From: Basidiobolus meristosporus CBS 931.73
Lineage: Eukaryota; Basidiobolomycota; Basidiobolomycetes; Basidiobolales; Basidiobolaceae
Length of the DNA stretch: 64,000 nucleotides
Reading direction: 5' to 3'
NCBI GenBank assembly: GCA_002104905.1
Contig: MCFE01000282.1
Span: 1 to 64,000 of the forward strand
A model generated the notes under the pieces. It was not told the origin of the DNA, searched no databases, and saw only the letters and a list, made by a program, of their open reading frames with translations. The position numbers and the translations under genes are program-made. Shown here one piece after another: positions 1 to 13,466 of the stretch; the stretch's first letter is position 1, and the number at the start of each line of letters is the position of its first letter.

Positions 1-1075
1 CATGCATTATTGTGACAAGGTTACTAACAGTCTTGATGCACTCTACATTTATTTGAGCAGACCTAACTGGCCAGTACATCCAATTGCTGTACATGGTAAG
101 AAACTTGATAGTGTTCTGCAAACCTCATTGCAAACCTCTGTAGGCATTATCATGGCTGTACAGTGGCCTACAGCTAGTTCTGTGTAATGCTACAGTATCA
201 ATATACCAAATGCTACTTTCTTTTTCTACCTTCCCTTGCACCATTCCTAATACCACTGTGAATTCACCCTTCTTTCTTTACTTACCCACAACTACCTTGA
301 GTCTTCCAAGTTGAGCTCAAATAAAGAAAACTATGGCATCCTGCGTAATAACCTATACATATATGCACACCTGCAGCAATTGACACACTTCTACCACCTT
401 AACTTTAAAGCTCTTTAGTGTGATACTAGCAAAGCTGCTATTTACCTTAAATTGCTGGTAACATATACACTTTGCAACCTATGCTTATTTGCTGCCACTT
501 TTGCCATGAGTGCCTCCTGAAATCTGCAAAGAGCTACTTGGTATTTAGCCAGTATATTCCTTCTCCCTGCTGGATTCTAGTCCATCTTATAGATGTGTTC
601 TTGCTCTTATTTGTGTCAATTCAGTATTGGATGGTGTGGAAACTGGCTTGTGACCAAGAGAAGCCCAACATATTTTGGTTAAGTTGTCCTAATAAGAAAT
701 AGATGCTGGTTGCACCCAACCCTACTTTGCATTACTTGACTGATTACCCAGGTATTGGGGTGGCTTAGCTTCTTGATGCAATAGGCACATGTGTCTCCAT
801 GTGTGCATCTGTCCTCAGTATCTTCAAACTCTTTCTGGCTGTCCTCCATGTGCCAACCCATCATATCTATGACAGACTTTAAGATGCTATTCTAGATGAG
901 ATTGGGATATGGTTGCACCTGCATCTTGACCTGTCTTCCTAGCTCCCAACACAGCTGCTCAATAGGGAACTCCTCAAAGATGAGGCAAAGCCCAATATTC
1001 CCCACACACCAAGCAAGATAGAATCAAGAATGGACACAGTAGTTGCAGAGATCTACATGTTCAGCTTCATACCTA

Positions 1076-1444
1076 TGTTATGATCTGCTGCTTGAATAGT
1101 TAAGTTAATTCAGTTTTTAGTCAAATCAACTAGTTATTTGTTTGGGTTATCAGTATATCAGTATTATATATCAAATTAGTAACATTAGTCAGCAAATGAA
1201 TCAGCAGATCTTTATCAGACAGAAATAGATATATTAGGTAGGATCTTATTGGGTGATGATGATGCAATCAAATGAGTTGTCAGCCACAGCCTACATTAGG
1301 AAATACAATTAGTCAGCAATTGATCTGGCAAAATGTATATAAGAAGCTGCTGGAATCTCAATAAAGATCAGTTCAAGTTTTAGTGAATACAATACTAGCT
1401 AAACTCCCTATTCCTCTACAACTCTTATACCAAGACTTGTAACA
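1076..1444 (+). repeat. Solo LTR, gypsy family A
   Basis: 369 bp, TGTTATGATCTG...CTTGTAACA, with a TATATAAG box and CAATAAAGATCAG near the 3' part. Matches 11401-11765, 12642-13010, 27736-28102 and, inverted, 20473-20838. Inserted in Tnp2 copy 1. Confidence 0.9.
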
Positions 1445-1593
1445 CCTGTAGCATAGCGACACAAATCATGTTACAAGCTCCTTGCAAAAAAGCTGTCAAT
1501 GTATCAAGTTAGTATTGGTAATCTTCTTATGGATAAATATTCTTACAATGTCAACATATGGCTCCCAATGCTTTCAGCGTACTCTTGGTAGAA

Positions 1594-2240
1594 AAAGTGC
1601 CTCCAAGGTCAGTTGGCTGTCAGCATGGTTTCCTGGGACTGTCCTGTGGCCTAGGATTGAAAGTTCAGGTAGCAGCAGATAGCAATGATCACACTAATCA
1701 AAAAGTAGTTGTAGGGATAAAAGAGATGATGATTTCTTGTTCAGGGATTGCCTCCCTTATATACTCTTCTCACTGGCAAAGTGATTACTAATCATGTTGC
1801 TCCAGAAGGTTGTGGTGGTCAAATATAAATTTTAATGGCATCAAAATGAGCCAAGAATGTTCAAAGTAGGTGCTACAAGTTTCTAAAAAGCACAGCACAC
1901 CCAGCCAGTCAGATATCAGTATTCTAAGGCCTGTGTTACATGGAATACCATATATGGTATGAAAAATGGTAGGGATGGGGACACAGATTGGTTGTGCATC
2001 ATGTGTACTGGCACATGTGTTTGCCTAATATAGAACCATTTACATCAAGTTATCTTACATGAAGTTAGGGATAACATATGCTCTATGGTAAGCAGGTGTG
2101 ATAGTCAGCTAGCTTATGGGATAGTATTCAATAAGTAATACAAATGGATTAAACTAAAATCAGCGTAGTAGAAAAGTAGGGAAGCAGAAAATATGGGAAT
2201 TAGCACATCTGTTTGTGGGTGTCACTATGACCCCACTACA
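1594..2240 (-). repeat. Solo LTR-like element F
   Basis: Inverted copy of 42607-43254: shared ends TGTAGTGGGGTCA...GGCACTAC and shared interior, including the TATATAAGGGAGGCAATCCC-type promoter block. Inserted in Tnp2 copy 1. Confidence 0.75.
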
Positions 2241-2475
2241 CTGTAACAGAGGCAGCAGATTAAGGTTGATGAGAATCAGTGGCCAGCAGGATTTGCTGGT
2301 AGAGTACTGGTTTGATGAGAATCCATCAGTTGCTAAGGCAAAGGCATGGTCATACACATCTTCAAAGTAGTCCTTGCTTCTTAGTTGTTTGTAATGTCTG
2401 CCATAAAGTATATCAGCAATGCCCACATTTGATTGATATGTAGTGCAGTTGTTTATAGCATATATAACAGAGATT

Positions 2476-5430
2476 TTACAGTGCTTTGATGGCTTTATTG
2501 CACACCTTGGTTGTCATTGAAGCACCAATATGGCAGCCTACAGCTAGGCCTTTATAATGCTACCATGCCAATTTGCAACAATGTACTTGCTTTTCTTCCT
2601 CCCCTTGCACCTTTCAGTTACTCCACTTTGGACCAAACCTTCTTTATTTGCCTAATGACTACTATTTTGGGTGCTCCATGCTAAGTTTGATTCACAAAAA
2701 CTATGGCCTCCTGCTTGCTAACCTCTACATAAGCACATGCATGCTGCAGTTGACACACTTCTATCACCTTAACTTCACAGCTTTTCAATGTCATACCTAC
2801 AAAATTGCTATTCATTTTGCATTGCTTGTATCATATACATCTTGGAAACATATTCTTAGCTGTAGTCACTGTTACCAAGAGTATCTTTGAATATCTGCAA
2901 AATACTTCTTGGTACTTGGCCAATATATTCTTTCTCTCTGCTGGACTGTGGCTCTGCTTGTGGGTGTGCTCAGATTCTTGTTGTTTGGACTTCATATTGA
3001 AAGGTGTCAAACTTAACTGGTAACCAGGAGAAATCCAGAATAGTTGAGTAAAGTTGTGCCAATAAAAATTTGTTGCTTATTGTGTCAAACTAAACCTTGC
3101 ATTACCTAACTGATTACCAATGTATTGGGGCTGCTTAGCTTCTTGATGCCAATGGCATAGGTATCTTCATGTGCACATCTGAGATCTGTATTTTCCAACT
3201 CTTCCTGGCTGTCCTTCATGTCCCAACTCATTGCATCCATGACAGACTTGAAAGTAATATTCATGATAAGATTGGAAATGGTAGTACCTGCAACTAGACT
3301 TGTACACATAAAGCAATACCCACAAGCGGATTCATCTTCCTTTCTCCCCACACATATGCTCTGTCAAAAACTCCCAGCAGGTGAAATGTGCCTAATACTC
3401 TGAGATTACTCAGCAAGATGGAGTATAGTGCATATACAGTAGAAGTAGATATCTACTCATAAAACTCTATACTCATAGTACAGCCTCTCAAATCCAATGA
3501 AAAATTCATCACAAATAGGCTGCAGTTCACCAAATTGGCATTGGTGGTCCAAATCTGGATAAGTAATCCTTAAATGTCAATATAAGACTCTCAATGCTTC
3601 CAATATACTCATGTTGGAAATTGTCTTCAAATGCTACTTGAATGAATATAAGTCCAGATCATCCAGTCCTTGTGTTTAAGTTGATACATATGCATATGAG
3701 GATTGAATGGAGCTATTGAGAAGTCCTTTGGATAGCAGGTTCTCTCCAATAACTTGCTAATCTGTTCAAGCTTATCTGCTATCTCAACAGCCTCATTTAG
3801 CTTGAAATACCCCATGTACAATGCTGTATTTAGTATAGGGATACTATTTAAGCGCAAATGTGTTGCTTCCAGTGCATAGCTTTTACCACAACACATCCCA
3901 TCTTGCTTAGCCATCTCTGCATTTTGATTTGATCCATATTCTGGCTAGTAGCTTATAGCTCATTAGGATAAATGCTATGGCATGATATCTTCTGTATGCT
4001 CTCTCAGTGGGAACATGATGCTCTAGGTGCTGAGATTTGGACAGTAATAATCTGTGTGAGTTAAGAGTGAATCTGCTGGATCTTGCATATTGTCAGCAAT
4101 ACTGTTTATTTTGCTCAGGAAAGTCAGCTATCTTGCTAATAGCTGGATATCTCTAATGCAGATAATTATATACACTTTGATATGATTGTCACTACTAGTA
4201 GAACTCTGGATAACCTAAGAATTCATCCAGCAATGAATACAGGTAGCAACTCAAGATGAATGGTTACTAAGATCCAAATATCAATGAGACTACCATTTGG
4301 TTCCTGATCTGACACTGTAAGATTGGCCGCAGACTAAGGCTTATAAGAACTAGTAGCCCACAGAATATACTGATAGATTACTTGTTGAATGAGAATCCCT
4401 CATGTGCCAAAGCAAAGGCATAGTCTTACATAAGCTCAAAGTAGCTGGTGCTTCTTAGCTCTTTGTAAAGTTTACTCTTAAATGTATAGGACATGCCTGT
4501 GCTCACATGACAATGAATGTGGTACTCCAAAGCCTACAATACTTATTGGACTGCATGAGACTCCTTAGTGAGGGTATTACCATAATATATCTGGAGTGTA
4601 ACAATGTTTACCTCTAGTGGTGGTGAGTTCCAAATAGGCTGCACACCTTGCAAGTGTTATATTTGTGATTTAAATGTAATGCAATTGTTAACATGTGCTG
4701 GTATCCAGCAGTCTCTGGATCACTTATTGCTAGCTGTGTGATGGTTGCCATTTGTACCATGTTCATGGTAAGTTTCATCCTGGAATGATATTGGTATGGA
4801 GCAGTAGTAAATCAGAAGTGAATTTGGTATACTTTAGGCCTCCATTACTTATGTTGGTAGATACATGCCACTTGTATAGCAACAATATCATATTCCTCAC
4901 CAGTCATTGGATTACTGGGCTCACTTTACTCTATAAAGTATCCTTATCTTTCTTTTCATTGATTTTCTCTCATCTCATATTGGGATTTTGCTAGTCTTAT
5001 GCAGGGTACTTTTGGAGGGGTGGGGAATAGGTACACAGCTCACTATTGAGACTTTACCTTGGAATAACCACTGTTCTGCCAATATGCAGAATACTAGGAT
5101 GAGTCAAAAGGTATTACGTGCCCACCTGAATTAGTTAGCAACAACTAAGAGGTGTAGAGAGGTTCTATTTTAGATATACCAAGTGGCCAGCATAATAGTA
5201 ATGGTAGTATATTGACTGATGAGTACTCAAGTGTGACTTTTACGGCACAACACTGATTGTCATCCTTATGATACTCCCTATGCTATCTGCATGCTTCATG
5301 GATGAGAAATTTGCTCCAATAGCCACATGGTACTTTTCCCTTTCCATGCAGCATTGATTCTCAGTAATCTGGTCAATAGCTTGCTGAAAAATGTAATGCC
5401 ATTATATCACTTCCATTTTAATACTCATGT
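2476..5430 (-). pseudogene. Tnp2-type transposase remnant, copy 2
   Basis: Same order and strand as copy 1. Sequence at 2571-2900 repeats 201-520, and 3106-3351 holds the DSQEELENTDLRCAHEDTYA block of the C-terminal part. The 3627-3914 frame (95 codons; LKDW-like end, AVEIADKLEQISKLL middle) corresponds to the domain between the SCWP block and the C-terminus. Near 4330-4470 the SCW/NLNL region is still visible but broken by stops. The partner ORF starts on the opposite strand at about 5540, keeping the divergent arrangement. Confidence 0.65.
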
Positions 5431-5816
5431 GAGCCTAAGAAAGCATTGCATTTGAGATTTTGCACCCACACTATTGTAAAGCTCAATGATGATGTACTGT
5501 AAGTAAAGTTGTGGCACCACATATGCATGCATAGATAACACTATTTCCACTTTGGCTTGACTCACTTCCAAATATATGCTTACAAACAATGAAGCAAAGC
5601 TGCTGGATTCCCAACCAAGCCTGACAGCTGACAGCAGCACAAAAATAGTTGGACTATGGCACGCATTGTCAGTCAGTGCAACAAGTGAGGCTCCATTTAA
5701 AAAGGCCACGCTGATGGTGAGTCCCAAACTAAGTATGAAGATCCACAATACATGTCATAAATTGCTCTTTGAACCATTCCATGAAAGCACCCTGCCTGAT
5801 TGACTCCTAGTTATTA

Positions 5817-6025
5817 GCCTTGTTCCATCATTCCGGCTGATCATAGTGCCCAATAGTGCCATAGCATGCCAGATGGTGCCTGATCATGCCACAGAGTGCC
5901 AGATGGTGCCATATAGTGCCAATTTGGGATCAAAATTGATATGCATATGACCCTAAAGTACCAAATTAATAACAAAATATACAGCACCTTCTGGCACTAT
6001 GATCAAAGGCACAATGGAACAAGTC
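5817..6025. mobile_element. Short TA-flanked hairpin element
   Basis: 209 bp between TA dinucleotides, with CTTGTTCCAT at the left and ATGGAACAAG at the right, and many TGGCAC/GTGCCA motifs inside. A short relative of the 7069-7800 hairpin. Confidence 0.65.
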
Positions 6026-7068
6026 TAATGTGTAAAAAAATCAAATATCCCAGGTAGAGAATATAATATCTTTGCATCAAAGATGCAATTGAAGTGGCTC
6101 AATGTCACAGTCCAAAATTGAGCAATTTTTCATTGTGACAGCAGAGCAGCACCACAAATTCTTTAAAGTACAGCATCAGTACCCATAGAGGAAGCCTACA
6201 GATAAACTAATCATTTTATGGCTGGGTGTGGCAGTTATCAATATATCACAGAGTATATATCATAAGACTTCTCATCATTGCACTCAAGGGCTTCACAGAT
6301 CTGCAAAGTGGCTAGTATTCAAGAAGCTCTAAGAAGTCTAGCATACCATCACCTTATGTCCATAGTACCATGGAACCATCAGGAGCTCAAGGCTAAGCAG
6401 AATGTTCTTGACTTATTTGATGATCATAATTTTTGATTCCAAATTGCAATTTTATTGTGGGCCAGAATTGGGAGGCTAAGATTGTATCTCAAGAATAGCC
6501 AAAACTGCTGAAGGCAGAAAAACAAGGGTTTCATGGTCAAAAGCTAGAGGCCTCCTTAAAAGCCTGTTGCAAGCAGGGCCAAAAGCTCTATACTGGTGGC
6601 AAGGAGACATCAGGTAGCCAGAAGAGCACTTTTATGGGATAAGAAGGCAGAGATATACACACCTGTGCTTTATTTATCAAGGAGAAAATGCAGTACTATA
6701 AAGGAAGTTATCAGTCAAAATTGTAGTGAAACACCTGGCTGTGATCAAGTCAAAGCTAGCTGGAAGAATGTTTACCCATGCCATAGACAGGGAAGTGTGA
6801 GAACAAAGCTGCAGCTTTCATTAATCAATGTATTTAGCGCAAAAGAGGCAAAATCAAACAATAGTAAGGAAGAAATGCCAACAGGACCACAGCTATTTTC
6901 TCAAATGCTGGAAGCACAGCCAGCTGAGCTACACCCCAGTGAGGTAGATGGGTTTGCAGAGAAAGACAACTTGTCATCAACAGCCTCTATATCCCTTATT
7001 GTTAACAAAATGGAGATCTCACCAATAGACAAAGTAGTAATATTTCAAAATTAGAGGGCTATCAATTA

Positions 7069-7800
7069 GACTTGTTCTGTTGGATAGTGCCACATTGAGA
7101 CATGAGTGCCAAATGATGTCATAGTGTGCCAGAGAGGCCAAGTAAGCCTATACTTGGCCACAGAGTGTGAAACATAGATCTGCATCTTCATGCAAAGCAT
7201 CCCCTGTGTTTCACCTATGATACAGGAGAAAATCAATTTTTTGACGTTTTTTTGTGGATTAATATTGTGCAGGATATGCAAGAGCACTAAAGGATTGAAG
7301 ATATAAATCTGGTACTTAATACCCATGGCACTCTGAATCTAGCTCCTGTGGCTTGTAACATGTCACAAAAATGTATGGCACTATCTTGGTCCACTGGTAC
7401 TATCTGGCACTATATTTAAATATTAGCCCTAAAGGAAGATCAATACAAAGTACTTATAGTGCCTGATAGTACCAGTGGACCAAGATAGTGCCGTGCATTT
7501 TTGTGACATGTTACAAGCCAAAGGAGCTAGATTTGGAGTGCCATGGGTATTGGGTACCATATGCATATCTTCAATCCTTTAGTGCTCTTGAACATCCTGT
7601 ACAACAATGACCTAAAAAAAAAGGTCAAAAAATGGATTTTCTCCAACACAATGAGTGAGACACAGGGGCTGCTTTGCATGAAGATGCAGATCTATGTTTC
7701 ACACTCTGTGGCCAAGTGTAGGCTCACTTTGCCTCCCTGGCACACTATGGCATCATTTGGCACTCATGGCTCAATGTGGCACTATCCAACAGAACAAGTC
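7069..7800. mobile_element. Long palindromic TA-flanked MITE
   Basis: 732 bp almost fully palindromic: GACTTGTTCTGTTGGATAGT at the left is repeated inverted at the right, and arms of about 350 bp pair across a spacer near 7410-7460. TA duplications at 7067-7068 and 7801-7802, as for Tc1/mariner-type MITEs. Mirror-image open frames occur in the two arms (7326-7066 minus, 7543-7854 plus). Inserted in partner ORF copy 1. Confidence 0.85.
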
Positions 7801-8068
7801 TATTACCTACAGTATAACTTTGGAGCACAAACAGTCACACCAATAGGTTACTAAAGAACATGCACTTGAATATTACAATGATCATTTGCAAAGACTTTAA
7901 GATAAGGTACTAGACCAGGATGTATTGGTACTGGTTAGTGAATAGTGGCATAAAGCTGTAGGGTTCCTGCTAAAGTCAGGGAAAAAGGGCTTTATGGCTG
8001 ATGCACTGGTTGAAAAGTGGATTTTACTGGAGTTATTTGTTGAAGGTGAGACTGAGCTTAACCTTAGC

Positions 8069-10480
8069 ACAATGAAAAGTAATTGTGAATATCCCATCAA
8101 AAGGCTATGACAAGATCTATATCTTGTGACTAAGTGTTATTGATGCTGTCAGGACACCATGTATGGACCATTAAAAAGCTGCTCCCTATATTGCATCAAA
8201 AACTCATCCAAATTATGTATCACAACCATACAGAAGTGGCACTGACTAGTTCTCTACCAATTCTTGCACTTTCTAATTCCAGATACTCAATCACTTCCTA
8301 AACTTCTGTATATTAACTTGATAGTGCAGCTTTCTCACTCTCCTTACTTCCAGACTTGCGCAATGCTCTTACTTTTCATGCATACTAATTGGTTTATTTC
8401 TGTTCAATCTTTGGTTGCAACTCAATTTCCATTATTACTCACCTGTACAATCCTGTTTACACTACTCCAACATTTAGCACAACCTCAATTTAACAAGTAA
8501 GTCCATTCAAGCTCACCATTCAGCAATATTTCTGCCAAAACATCTGGTACCCAAGAGTTCAGCAGAATCCCCACAGCTTTATGTCATTAATTCTTTCACT
8601 GGGTCCCATATTTCCTGGTCTTCAGCTTGCACTGCAAGGCCCAGTACCTCATCTGCTAATCTCTGCAATAAGCTCTCAATATATTCAAGTGCTTTTCTCC
8701 AGCACTACTATTGTACAAGCACTACAACCTTTAACTGTTCTTGTTGTTGCCTCAAATTTCACTCTAGGTATTCTAACAGTCTTTTGAGCTCTTGACATTG
8801 TTGCTTTATCTTTCAGCAGGATCTCCACTTGGCCTACAATAGACAATGTGGAGGCTGTGTCACACAAGTTACCTTACTCAGCAAACTCAGCAACCTCATT
8901 GTTGTTTAGCTCTAGTTGTGATGCTTCCAACAGTTGAAAAAAACTGTTTTCTTATTGGCAATTCTTCTTTGCTACTGTTGGCTGCAGCCTGTTCTGGGCT
9001 GATGGAGTTTATCAGTAAGAGCTACAGCTTTCTTTCTGGCCTCTCTGTCTATGGCCTGGGTTGCCACCTCTCCCAGAACCTGATTTTTCTTTGCTGAGTG
9101 GTTAAAGCTTTTGGCCCTGCTTGTGATGGGCTTCTGCAAAAGCCACAGGGTTTCATTGCTGTAAAAACTTTCACTGTTACTTTACCTAAAAGCTTCATGT
9201 ATTGAGCTATACTTTCTCCTTAATAAATGCTGTACTGGTGTGTTTGTTTCAGCCAGCATACTCCTTACTAGCACTCTTGTGGCAACCTGGCATTTCTTTG
9301 CCACTTGTATTAGGCTTTGACCCTTGTTGTGATGGACTCCTGAAGATGCTGTTGTTTCTTATAACTGTTAGGTCCTTCACTGATAAATTGACTGGATGCC
9401 TCTTAGATGAAAATCTACTTGTTGCTTAATCAATATTGTGCTGCACATCCATGTCTGCCTGCATGTCCCATATTAGAGCTATTTGGCTACCTGTTTTTTT
9501 TGCAGCTTGTTTATAGCATTTGCCCTGCTTATGACAGGCCCTTGAGGGAGTTGCTGGCTTCAGACATGGAAAACATGTCCTTCAGCCCTTTATAGTTTCT
9601 GCTATTCTTGAAATGTTTCTTAGCATACCAATGCGGGTTTGAAATCTGTTTGCTTATTGGAATCCAGCTGAATGCTCATGTAACAGGTCAATAGGATTAT
9701 GCTTAGTATTGTGTTCCTGACAGTCATATATTATGCTGACCTTGGGGTGATGCTGTGCTAGACTTGTTACAGCCTCCTGAATATTAGCTCACTGCTCATC
9801 ATTGAACACAGCGGCATTACAGATCTGTGATGTCTTTACAAGTACTATTATAGGCTTGCTCTTGAGATACTGTTAGTGAGCTTCAAGACTTTGTTGTGGT
9901 CCTCTGCTGTTGCATCAGGAAAGAGCCAAGTTCCTGTCTGTAACACTGAGCTACTTTAGTTCCTTTTCTTCAGCCACAATACTGCATTCTACTCTGAAGT
10001 ATTAAGTAGTCTATATGGGTTTCTGCTCTTCCTGTTTGTCAGCAGCTTTTTAGCTTCTTAGGGCCATTTCATCCATCCTATCATCTACTGCATCTAATTG
10101 CTTCATTTATGCTTTGTAAAAAGCTGCTAACATACTTGCTAATATAGATGGTGGTGATGTTTTGTTAGCTATTCAGCAGGAGGTACTGTACTTGTGGCAT
10201 TCTTATCTGCCTGAGCAATGTGCTCAGTTGCAGCTCTGCAGCAATTCTTAATTGCCAACTTGACTGAGAGCTTGACAAGCTTGTATTTTTCCTTTAGTAG
10301 AGACATCTTCAACATGAATTGATTTAGTTGTAGCCTCACATGTTGCAAAGACTGACATAGCAGGCTGTGGTTCAACCGTTCTTCTGTTGCTGTCTGCTGT
10401 AGTGTTTGGATAGGAGCCCATCAATGTTGCTTATTTTTGGCAGTGTATACTTGGAAGTGAGTCAAGCTAAAGAGGTCATG
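8069..10480 (-). pseudogene. Partner ORF of Tnp2 element, copy 2, tail-to-tail with copy 1
   Basis: Inverted homologue of 33400-37860 and parallel to 48410-50590. The left end around 8069 (ATGAAAAGTAATTGTGA) matches the left end of copy 4 near 48414 and, inverted, 37850, so this is probably close to one true terminus of the transposon. No long open frame survives; frames of 60-88 codons are fragments. Its divergent transposase partner begins at about 10900. Confidence 0.55.
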
Positions 10481-11400
10481 GTTTTACGTATAGATATGTA
10501 TGTAGTGCCAAAAAAAATTTTTTAATGCTTACTATGATGGGTTGTCATTGAATCCTACATCTGTGGCGGTGCAATGTGGTATATATATGACTGTCTCACC
10601 CTCACATATGTATTAACAAAAGTAATATAATTGCATTACACTGCTGAGTGTCAAGATGCTTGTCTCATGGATAAGAATACTTTGACCCAGCGCTGTAAGA
10701 GAAGAGAAAAAACCATGTGGCTATTGTAACAAGCCTTTGAGCCATGTAGCACACAGACACCATAGGAATTATTACCCCAATCAGAGCCAATGTTTGGCCA
10801 TAAAAGTCATGGTTAAGCATTCATTTGTCAGTACAGCTTAAACAGCATCATACTGGCTACTTCATATCCATATAATAGCACCTAGCCACACTTGTCACGT
10901 TGGACTAACTAATTTGGGTGAGTTGTGATGCCTGTTGGCTTGCCTCAGCCCTCTAAATATGACCAGCATAGTGACAGCACTGAAGAGGAAGACTCACTGA
11001 TGGATTGTTAGCCTATCTCCCCACACAAAAACACCCTGCATGAGCATGGCAAAATCCCAAAATACAATCAGACAAGACCCCCAGAAGAGGATCCCTATGA
11101 TACTTCATGAAGCCAAGTGTGCATAGCAGTCCATCTACTGTGGAATGATGTGAAGTTATAGATCAAAAAGTGGCATCTCCACCAATATCTGTAGTGATGG
11201 CATTAATGATTAGCTGCTACTTTTTTCCACATGTACTAGCATATAGGTCACTGTATACATGATCAAATGCTCAGCTCTATGTGTCATGGTGAGTGTTTCA
11301 TTAACAAAGTATCTTAAGACCAACATTGCACTAGTATCTTCATTTTACCTTTTGCTATTGCAACACTCAACTGAACAAACAAGAATTTCCAACATTGTAG

Positions 11401-11765
11401 TGTTATGATCTGCTGCTTGAATATCTAAGTTAGATCAGTTTTTAGTCAAATCAATTAGTTTAAGTATAGGTTATCAGTATATCAGTATTATCTATGAAAT
11501 CAGTAGCATTAGTCAGCAAATGAATTAGCAGATTCTTATCAGACAGAAATAGATATATTACATGGGATCTTATTGGGTGATGATGCAATCAAATGAGTCA
11601 TCAGCCACAACCTACATTAGGAAATACAACTAGTCAGCAATTGATATGGCAATATGTATATAAGGAGCTGCTGGAACATCAATAAAAATCAGTTCAAGTT
11701 TTAGTGAATACAATACTAGCTAAACTCTCTATTCCTCTACAACTCTTATACCAAGACTTGTAACA
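11401..11765 (+). repeat. Solo LTR, gypsy family A, inside element D
   Basis: 365 bp, TGTTATGATCTG...TTGTAACA. D sequence reads through when it is removed; the duplicated target is degenerate (GTAG/GAAG). Confidence 0.9.
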
Positions 11766-12641
11766 GAAGTACAAAAGCTTAAGACTCTGCATTTTACTCC
11801 ATTCACAAATATCACATTATACAGGGCAAGTGGTAGCCAATACATGCTTCATATACAAGACCACTATTGCTAGGTGTACTTACCTTGATCACATGTGACT
11901 ATTGATCTAGCCAATGAAATGATATAAAGCTTCACAGGCTCTCTGCCTAACTATTATTGGCACTAATATAAAATTTTAGTCTTGTAAAAGATGCATAGCC
12001 TGCGTAATTGCCCAAAAACCTTGATACTTCAGAATTCTTGTGTATGTGACTTCCTCAGCTGAAAAGAAAGAAGAGCATTTCTGCCCAGAATTTCTTCACT
12101 ACAGTCACCTGTTGTAAGGTTTGAAGATTACCACCGCATCACTTGCACTGTGGAGTTTTCTGACTTTGATCAGTGATGCATTATCAAAGAGACTGCAAAG
12201 CTCAAAAGAAAGCAATCTAAGTTCTACAAGAGCAGTACCACTATCCTATTGGAGAAGTCCCCCCTAAGAAGCCCATTGGCTCTCAAGACACCCCTTCAGA
12301 AAGCCGCTTTACTCCAAAGAACCCTGTAAGGCACCCCTTAGGTACATATTCCACTTTGAAGACAGCTCTAAGAATCCTCCTTTATACTAAAAGCATCTGT
12401 TTAGAAACCCCTTAACCACACTCCTTCAAGACTAAAGGGAGTTGAGAATCTCTAAATGATGGAATTTTTTCTTGGAAAGGAAGGTGACTTTTGAATTGAA
12501 AAGAAACTGTAGAGGCAAATCAGCCCCAAAGGTTGGAGCTTTGCTATAGAAGTGAAATGCACTACCAATAGTATATTTCAGGTTTAAATTTAAGGATATT
12601 AGTGATAATTGTATCTTTTATTGATATATCAAACTCCCAGT

Positions 12642-13010
12642 TCTTATGATCTGCCGCTTTAGTATTTAAGTTAGATCAGTTTTTAGTCAAATCAATAAAT
12701 AATATGTTTAGCTTATCAGAATATCAGTATTATCTATCAAATCAGTAGCATTAGTCAGCAAATGAATCAGCAGACCCTTATCAGACAGAAATAAATATAT
12801 TAAGTATGATCTTATTGGGTGATGATGATGCAATCAAATGAGTCATCTGCCACAGCCTATACTAGGAAATACAATTAGTCAGCAATTGATCTGGCAAAAT
12901 ATTTGTAAGGAGCTGCTGGAACCTCAATAAAGATCAGTACAAGTTTTAGTGATTACAATACCAACTAAACTCCCTATTCCTCTACAACTCTTATACTAAG
13001 ACTTGTTACA
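12642..13010 (+). repeat. Solo LTR, gypsy family A, inside element D
   Basis: About 369 bp, TCTTATGATCTG...CTTGTTACA; second A insertion in the same D copy, degenerate CAGT/CAAT flanks. Confidence 0.85.
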
Positions 13011-13059
13011 CAATAGACTGTCTCAGTAGTAGCATGAAAATGCTGTCTTATACATTTGG

Positions 13060-13466
13060 CTTCTTCTGTTGGATGGTGCCAATTTGTGCCAGAGAGGCAT
13101 AGCAGACCTATACCTGGCCACAGAGTGTCAAACATAGCTCTTGATCTTCATTCAAAGCAGCCCCTGTATTTCTCCCATTGTGCTGGAGAAAATCCATTTT
13201 TTGACCTTTTTTGATCAATATTGTGCAGTATGTGTAAGAGCGCAGAAGTACTGAAGGGATGCCTTTGATACTCAATGCCAATGGGACTCTGAATCTAGCT
13301 CATGTTACTTGTATCATATTGCAAAAATGCATGGCACTATCTTGGTCCATGCGTACTATTGGGCACTATATTAAAATATTAGTCCCAAGGTAAAAACAAT
13401 AAAAAGCACTGATAGGCATCATATGCCACTCATGGCACAATGTGGCACTATCCAACTGAACAAGTC
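13060..13466. mobile_element. Internally deleted TA-flanked hairpin element
   Basis: Left end degenerate (CTTCTTCTGTTGGATGGTGCC), right end TCCAACTGAACAAGTC followed by TA at 13467-13468. Interior matches the arms of the 7069-7800 element; most of one arm is missing. Confidence 0.7.

Larger units (their letters stand above)
1..2475 (-). pseudogene. Tnp2-type transposase remnant, copy 1 (C-terminus to middle), with nested LTRs A and F
   Basis: Minus-strand remnant running from the C-terminal part (1-1075) to the central part (2241-2426). The 2160-2426 frame carries GRHYKQLRSKDYFEDVYDH, ATDGFSSNQY and SKSCWPLILINLNLLP, the recognisable Tnp2 block. The C-terminal DSQKEFEDTEDRC block at 679-864 recurs at 3106-3351 and about 58040-58090. 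Solo LTR A (1076-1444) and LTR F (1594-2240) interrupt it. The N-terminal zinc region is missing; copy 2 begins directly after, so two transposase remnants lie in tandem. Confidence 0.7.
5540..8068 (+). pseudogene. Partner ORF of Tnp2 element, copy 1, split by two hairpin elements
   Basis: Plus-strand homologue of 48410-50590. N-terminus from about 5576 (SQPSLTADSSTKIVGLWHALSVSATS matches the start of copy 6), coiled-coil-like part at about 6040-6120, and an open stretch 6596-7054 (152 codons) matching 49594-49106: LQLSLINVFS, QLFSQMLEAQPAELHPSEVDGFAEKDN, ISLIVNKMEISPIDKVV. Hairpins at 5817-6025 and 7069-7800 interrupt it. The C-terminal part resumes at about 7860 (LEYYNDHLQ-like) and ends at the junction with an inverted copy at 8068. 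Confidence 0.6.
11280..13057 (-). mobile_element. Degraded D element with two nested gypsy A LTRs
   Basis: Collinear with 36450-37600, divided by LTR A at 11401-11765 and 12642-13010; D sequence resumes at 13011-13057 (CAATAGACTGTCTCAGTAGTAGC). The CCCCTTTA-rich block is present but eroded at about 12260-12430. Its end is cut by the hairpin at 13060. Confidence 0.75.

Noticed and set aside
7543-7854. Genuine small protein gene in hairpin arms
   Set aside because: The same frame appears mirrored in both arms of a palindrome; most simply a chance open frame in a young repeat, so listed under the element and not as a gene.
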